From Paenibacillus_E sp052115445 (GTDB taxonomy: Bacteria > Bacillota > Bacilli > Paenibacillales > NBRC-103111): a DNA stretch of 64,000 bases. Positions 59,502 to 64,000 of the stretch are shown here, piece after piece (position 1 is the first letter of the stretch; each line of letters opens with the position of its first letter). The DNA lies in assembly GCF_052115445.1 (NCBI RefSeq), contig NZ_JBFRGR010000001.1, forward strand, positions 496,001 through 560,000, in the 5' to 3' direction. Below the pieces are notes generated by a model. That model was given only the letters and a program-made list of their open reading frames with translations, was not told the DNA's origin and ran no database searches. The position numbers and the translations under genes were made by a program.

Positions 59502-61765
59502 GGTTTCATTCCTCCTTTTACGACTAAATAACTATCTGACGCAATCATCTGACCCTCGTAGGAATAAGGTGCATGACTGTAGTTAATGACGATTTTTTTG
59601 CCATTCTCATAAGTTGTTTCTTTAATCTGAGGCGCGATCTCGCGATGACCTGTGATGAACTGATCCTGCACGTCTCCTAGCGCTTCGTTCCATTTTTGAT
59701 ACTCCTGGACAGCCGTCTGTTCCCATTCGGTGTATGCCGGACTATACAAGTACACATTATTCAAGTGTTTTAAATCATCCGACGCTGAATACGTGAACAG
59801 ATAGGACGGATTCTCACCGTATTCAAGCGCATGGAGGAATCCGATATGAAATTGGTCACGGAGATTAGAAGGCTCCGAGGAGTAAGGCACAAGACCATGC
59901 AGCGCGATCTGAGCAAACGGAACACCGGTTTGCGTGAATAAGTCGTACGAATAATCATTGACCATTCGTGCCATCGAATCGACGAAAGGAACGGCAAAGA
60001 AATTAGAACGAAAGCCAATGACATGGCCTACTTCGCTGCGAAGTTTGGAAATAATCCCCTGCTGCAGCTTACTATTTTCATCGCGTGAAGAGCCATAAGT
60101 CGTATTAAAGTCACTGTTCACAAACCGCCCTATCGCGTTTAGCTCTACCCCATCGATACCTAGCCCTTTATAATACTGAATTTCCTTCGGCAGAATCTTA
60201 TCGTTGAACCATTTTAAGCTGACAAGTCCAATCTTGTCATTTGCGTTCGTTGTAAACGAGATAGGCGTTCCGCCCAAGTCACGCATTCCTTGTACCTTTG
60301 GACTGAAGCCTCCATTTCCCGTCGTATTCTCCGAGTAATCTGTCCGCAGGTATACAGGTATATCAAGCGAATGTGCGAAGTTGATGAATTGCTTCATCCC
60401 CTTGTCTCCACCGAGACGCTTATCCACTTGGCTTAAGCCACCTAAAGCGCCATAACCGTCTTCCTGCCAGCCCCAGTAACGAACCGCCATATTATCGATC
60501 CCAAGCCCATACAAGCGCTGAACGATTTGCATTGCTTCTGAAGTCGTGGTCGCTTTTACATAACGATCCGATAACCACCCTTTGGTTGTATCAGCTCCAA
60601 GCAGCACCATATCCATGGGTACTTTGCTTGATTTCACATTCACTTTTTGAAGATCATACTTCTCTTTTAGATAAGTTCTATAACGTTCAGCCATTCCTAC
60701 ATAATCCGATTTATCCTTTGGCAGCAACATGTACCGTGTAACGCGGTCGCTGTGGAACCGATCGTTTTTGCTATAGGTGATAAAAGAACGCTTCTTCTCA
60801 CGGTTCGTTATTTGTTTAAAAGAACTGCGATAGTTACTTTGACCGGTGATCCAGTTATAGGTGCTATAAACCCCTGCAGGCGAAGCCAGAATGTCATTAA
60901 ATTCTGCCCCTTCCTCCAAGACAGCTAGGAAGCTTCGGTTCTCATTTTTGGCACCATAAATCGGCATGGCAGCGTCCCGACGGGGGCTTTCCGAAGAATT
61001 GATTTTGAAAGCAATGTCTTCCCCATAAACCGGTTCCCGATAGATTTTATTAACGTTCGTGCTTTTATCATCGTACTTAATTAGTGCCCCTGATCCGTCT
61101 GGGATAACCATATAGCCGTCCTGACNCTCAGACCTTTCGGCTCCAAAGAATGAATATAGCCTAACCCAAATTAAGCTCAGCTTGCCTTCCTTGATTCCCG
61201 AATCAATGATACGTGTAGTGACGGTATCATTCTCAAGCTTGACCTCAATCGGAATCGTAAAGCCTTTGGAAGGCATATCGAATGTGAGCTTAAAGCCATC
61301 TTTGACGTTCTGCACATCCGTGATCTTACCATTTTCTTCGAGCAGATTGGTTTCTTTGGGCTGTGCTTTAGAGTCGTTTAAATCCAAGTATTGCACCATA
61401 ATCGGCGAACGAAGGTGAGTTCTCCATACATTGGTCGTCTTTTCATTCGCCCATTGTGCCGGGTCGGGATAGGATCTCCAAACGCGACCGTCATTCTTAT
61501 CTTCCACAATAAAATGAGCGGTTTTCATATCTAGCTTGAGACGAAGCTTATCATTCTCACTGACTGTTTTAAAATCTGCTTCATTGGGCAACTCTGCCGG
61601 TCCCTGCGGAATTTTTGGAGCACTGACAACAGGAGCTGCCGTCCGATTTACAAGTGATCGATCAATGTTATCAATTTGAAGGTGGGTCGCGATATAAGCG
61701 ATAAGTCCCCCAAGAATTACAATAGTTATGATCCATGAAATGGGAATCCGGAATCTTCGCCTCAT
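59498..61765 (-). CDS. DUF5696-type membrane-anchored extracellular protein
   Basis: This 755-residue protein has one N-terminal membrane anchor (ISWIITIVILGGLIAYIATH) and a large extracellular part. The part from about 60 to 330 is beta-rich. From about 370 onward there is a TIM-barrel-like region resembling a glycoside hydrolase (VPMDMVLLGADTTKGWLSD, DIPVYLRTDYSENTTG, LGIDGVELNAIGRF). This arrangement is known in Paenibacillus as the DUF5696 family, usually beside CUT1 permeases; its activity is not established. It is coupled by 4-base overlaps to genes on both sides. An N lies at 61126. A carbohydrate-processing or glycan-capturing role at the membrane is inferred. Confidence 0.8.
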   Translation of the reverse strand: MRRRFRIPISWIITIVILGGLIAYIATHLQIDNIDRSLVNRTAAPVVSAPKIPQGPAELPNEADFKTVSENDKLRLKLDMKTAHFIVEDKNDGRVWRSYPDPAQWANEKTTNVWRTHLRSPIMVQYLDLNDSKAQPKETNLLEENGKITDVQNVKDGFKLTFDMPSKGFTIPIEVKLENDTVTTRIIDSGIKEGKLSLIWVRLYSFFGAERSEXQDGYMVIPDGSGALIKYDDKSTNVNKIYREPVYGEDIAFKINSSESPRRDAAMPIYGAKNENRSFLAVLEEGAEFNDILASPAGVYSTYNWITGQSNYRSSFKQITNREKKRSFITYSKNDRFHSDRVTRYMLLPKDKSDYVGMAERYRTYLKEKYDLQKVNVKSSKVPMDMVLLGADTTKGWLSDRYVKATTTSEAMQIVQRLYGLGIDNMAVRYWGWQEDGYGALGGLSQVDKRLGGDKGMKQFINFAHSLDIPVYLRTDYSENTTGNGGFSPKVQGMRDLGGTPISFTTNANDKIGLVSLKWFNDKILPKEIQYYKGLGIDGVELNAIGRFVNSDFNTTYGSSRDENSKLQQGIISKLRSEVGHVIGFRSNFFAVPFVDSMARMVNDYSYDLFTQTGVPFAQIALHGLVPYSSEPSNLRDQFHIGFLHALEYGENPSYLFTYSASDDLKHLNNVYLYSPAYTEWEQTAVQEYQKWNEALGDVQDQFITGHREIAPQIKETTYENGKKIVINYSHAPYSYEGQMIASDSYLVVKGGMKP

Positions 61766-63930
61766 CGTACCTTCACCTCCTGGAATATTTCATAGATGAA
61801 TGTTTTCAGATCGGTGCTTAGACCGAAAATAATCATAATGAGAATAATCATCATCATAAAGGTAAACAAGCTATATACAATGTTAATTGCAGTTTCACCA
61901 ACTGAATAGTTCTGCAGGGATTGAATTTTCCAAAAGAACATAGCCAGCGTCCATATTATTAGAGCGTCCCATATGAAATTATAAATAGTCAGCTCAGAAG
62001 TTGTCATGATGTTGGAGACAGCAGCTAAGGGTATGCCTACGAATATAAGCGGTATGAGTGCGTAGCTGCTGGCAATGAATACATCACGGAAACGGCCTTC
62101 CCCGTGGTAAATCGAGCTCACCATATAATTGGAAACCACCCAGCCAATCCATAGCAGAGCACATTTCCCAAATAAAAGCAGCAAGTTTAGCTGATAAGGG
62201 TTTACCTTATTAAAGGTAAATCCGGTATATACCTGTGAAATGACAATGGACGTAAATATCATGGCAAGAATGATCAATGCACTACCATAACTCCCCTTAT
62301 TCTCATAACGGAGTGCGCTGAAACCATCGATTGGATGCCGCATAATGGTGAACATATACTTCAACTGTACAATGAGCGGAATCGTTGACCTCTTCCTGTT
62401 TCGCAGTGCCTTTCGCCAATTGGTCTGTCGCGTAAACCTATTAAGGGCCATGAACATGATCACCGAAACCACTAGAATCGTAGCAAACGTATCAAAATGC
62501 TGCTGAAACCAGGAGAGCCGAATTTGCCAGAATGCATTGGAATAATCCGTCCGGTTGCCGCCTTGATAGAAATATTGTTGGGCAAGTTGGTAGTCCCCTC
62601 GCTTATATGCAGCCTTTCCAAGACCAATCAGAGCGGGAATAAAATAAGTGTTGTACTTCAACACCTCTTTCCACAGCAACTCGCTTTCCTCATACTTTCC
62701 TTGCAGCGTGAGTGTATTGGCTTTATTGACAAGGGTTCCAAATTCAGAGGTTCGGAAAACTTGGATCGTCCCTTCCTGTCCATCGAGAACTAGCAATTCA
62801 CCTTTGGAATTGGATTCGATAGCGACAGCACTTTTGATTACGCCAAGCTGTGTAGTCTGAGAGGACACAAACCCTCCCCAGAAAAATAGCAGATTCCCAG
62901 TAGCGTCGTACTGATTGAACATCTTATAAGAACTGTCAATGGCTGTAATATTCCCGTTGATATCGACCGTTAAATCGACAAGTTGTGGTTTCACCGGCTG
63001 ACCGTTTAATGTCTTCTGTTCGATTGGCCTTACTTCACCAAATACTAGCGATTCCTTTTTACCTGTCAACTTGTCATAAGCCTTATCGAGCATATTCAGA
63101 CCGCGGATGTTCAGTTTCTTGATCTGGTTCTTCGTCACATTTCCGGCCGTCGTTGTATAAATGAAACCATCCTTATCCACCGTGACGGAACTGATTGCAC
63201 CTGGCAGCTTTCTTGTTTCGTTTGCGTACATTTCTTTGGTATACAAAGACTTTTTCAATTTATCAAGAGCAGACAACTCTGTATTATTAGCGCCATAGAA
63301 ACTCTGGAACTGTCCTTCTGGATCTAACTGCAATAGTCCCTCGTAACCGCCAAGCATCGCAATGTACAAAAATCCGCGTTTATCGACCACGAGCTTAATT
63401 GGCTCGTATTTGTACGATTCTGGTAAATATCGGGATTCTGGACGCTTATACTCTTTGGTGAATTTGCCATCTGGCGTCAACAGAACAATTCGTTTATTGC
63501 CTGTATCCGCGATATAAATGTCGCCCTTCTCTGTAACAAATATACCCTCCGGCTTATTGAGCGGGTTTTCGGCTACGGTCAGGTATCGCTGCCATACACC
63601 ATTCGGATCAAATTCAACAATCCGATTGTTGCCTGTATCAACAACAAAGATATGATCGTTTTTATCTACGAAAACGTCCTTCGGGTTTGTCATCGGAGAT
63701 AATCTCTGCAATTTAGGGTTATCTTTGTCCGTTACTGTAAGCCCCGAACCGATAACACTGACCGGATAGTAGGCGGGCTGTGTCCAAATCAAATCGCCGT
63801 TTGCGTCTTTCGAGTTGGTCGCAAATTGCACTTCAGCAGATATCGTCAGCGGCCAAAGAGAAAACAGCATCGTCCCGATGCCTATCGTTAACCATTTGCG
63901 TAATTTTCTTAAACGCTTATTGCTTATCAT
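61762..63930 (-). CDS. YIP1-family membrane protein with extracellular NHL propeller and TPR segment
   Basis: This protein of about 722 residues is organised as follows. A signal-like segment (WLTIGIGTMLFSLWPLTISA) precedes six or so NHL-type blades from about 70 to 400 (VFVDKNDHIFVVDTGNNRIV, GIFVTEKGDIYIADTGNKRI). A TPR-like helical pair follows (KYEESELLWKEVLKYNTYFI, GLGKAAYKRGDYQLAQQYFY), then a membrane helix (TFATILVVSVIMFMAL). A C-terminal five-helix YIP1 domain starts near 535. The ATG at 63930 is better spaced from AAGGAGG than the GTG at 63942. It heads the visible operon with DUF5696 and two permeases. It may sense or scaffold the importer; the function is not established. Confidence 0.82.
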   Translation of the reverse strand: MISNKRLRKLRKWLTIGIGTMLFSLWPLTISAEVQFATNSKDANGDLIWTQPAYYPVSVIGSGLTVTDKDNPKLQRLSPMTNPKDVFVDKNDHIFVVDTGNNRIVEFDPNGVWQRYLTVAENPLNKPEGIFVTEKGDIYIADTGNKRIVLLTPDGKFTKEYKRPESRYLPESYKYEPIKLVVDKRGFLYIAMLGGYEGLLQLDPEGQFQSFYGANNTELSALDKLKKSLYTKEMYANETRKLPGAISSVTVDKDGFIYTTTAGNVTKNQIKKLNIRGLNMLDKAYDKLTGKKESLVFGEVRPIEQKTLNGQPVKPQLVDLTVDINGNITAIDSSYKMFNQYDATGNLLFFWGGFVSSQTTQLGVIKSAVAIESNSKGELLVLDGQEGTIQVFRTSEFGTLVNKANTLTLQGKYEESELLWKEVLKYNTYFIPALIGLGKAAYKRGDYQLAQQYFYQGGNRTDYSNAFWQIRLSWFQQHFDTFATILVVSVIMFMALNRFTRQTNWRKALRNRKRSTIPLIVQLKYMFTIMRHPIDGFSALRYENKGSYGSALIILAMIFTSIVISQVYTGFTFNKVNPYQLNLLLLFGKCALLWIGWVVSNYMVSSIYHGEGRFRDVFIASSYALIPLIFVGIPLAAVSNIMTTSELTIYNFIWDALIIWTLAMFFWKIQSLQNYSVGETAINIVYSLFTFMMMIILIMIIFGLSTDLKTFIYEIFQEVKVR

Positions 63931-64000
63931 CCTGCGAGGCACCTCCTTCCGTTTGTCATTTTATACCGGAATGCGCCATAGTCGCGATTACTTTCCGTTG

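Noticed and set aside
1..64000. Prophage, insertion sequences, tRNA-associated islands or restriction/defence systems
   Set aside because: I looked for integrase, transposase, phage structural and defence-type genes on both strands and saw none. The accessory content is carbohydrate metabolism.

Overview
The window looks like a chromosomal segment of a soil- or plant-associated Paenibacillus-type Firmicute. Evidence for this is the strong AGGAGG-type ribosome binding sites, several TTG/GTG starts, a Spo0E-like sporulation phosphatase, many AraC-type regulators, CcpA-type cre sites, secreted multimodular CBM32/FN3 enzymes, and a YIP1/NHL-DUF5696-ABC permease operon. Genus-level assignment is inference. 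About a dozen isolated N bases suggest draft-quality sequence. I see no tRNA, rRNA, phage, insertion sequence or CRISPR array.

Layout. 1-185: two gene fragments in different frames. 258-2543 (minus): tartronate semialdehyde reductase, glycerate kinase and a small helix-hairpin-helix protein. 2633-3067: nine-copy 52-bp tandem array of palindromes. 3194-7308: GH2 beta-galactosidase divergent from an AraC regulator. 7800-10702 (minus): sugar-catabolic operon of a Gfo/Idh/MocA dehydrogenase and two TIM-barrel isomerases. 10835-15520: quinone oxidoreductase, GGDEF-EAL protein, PhyH-family dioxygenase with an AraC regulator. 15618-19616 (minus): heparinase II/III-like protein, SGNH esterase, Spo0E-like peptide, polysaccharide deacetylase. 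19691-23774 (minus): a DapA-like/epimerase-like operon and a regulator gene, each preceded by the same 27-bp inverted repeat. 24432-27296: ribokinase and nucleoside hydrolase, divergent from an AraC regulator. 27322-27992: gene remnants and repeats. 28077-30716 (minus): FAH hydrolase, SDR and IclR regulator. 30770-35336 (minus): MOSC protein, VOC protein, a 589-residue HTH/coiled-coil protein, FdhA-type dehydrogenase.

35561-45629 (minus) is a polysaccharide-degradation cluster: secreted PL6 lyase, frameshifted GH105, a beta-helix protein, a GH43-like enzyme, GH29 fucosidase and an aldo/keto reductase. 45829-55176 (minus) encodes three very large secreted proteins built from CBM32 and FN3 modules. 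One is a GH8 glycanase; the other two share an N-terminal domain I cannot name. 55491-57562 is a sensor kinase/response regulator pair, and 57649-63930 a sugar ABC-transport operon with accessory membrane proteins.

How the genes may work together (inference): secreted lyase and glycanase cut complex uronic-acid or fucose-containing polysaccharides. Oligosaccharides enter through ABC transporters. Signal-less GH29, GH105, GH43-like and beta-galactosidase enzymes finish degradation in the cytoplasm. Small dehydrogenase, isomerase, hydrolase and kinase operons then feed the sugars into central metabolism. A cre site in front of the two unnamed secreted proteins points to glucose repression. The most unusual items are the 52-bp palindrome array, a dispersed 21-bp repeat family, the 44-residue-repeat coiled-coil DNA-binding protein, the shared 27-bp operator, and the paired secreted proteins of unknown catalytic type.
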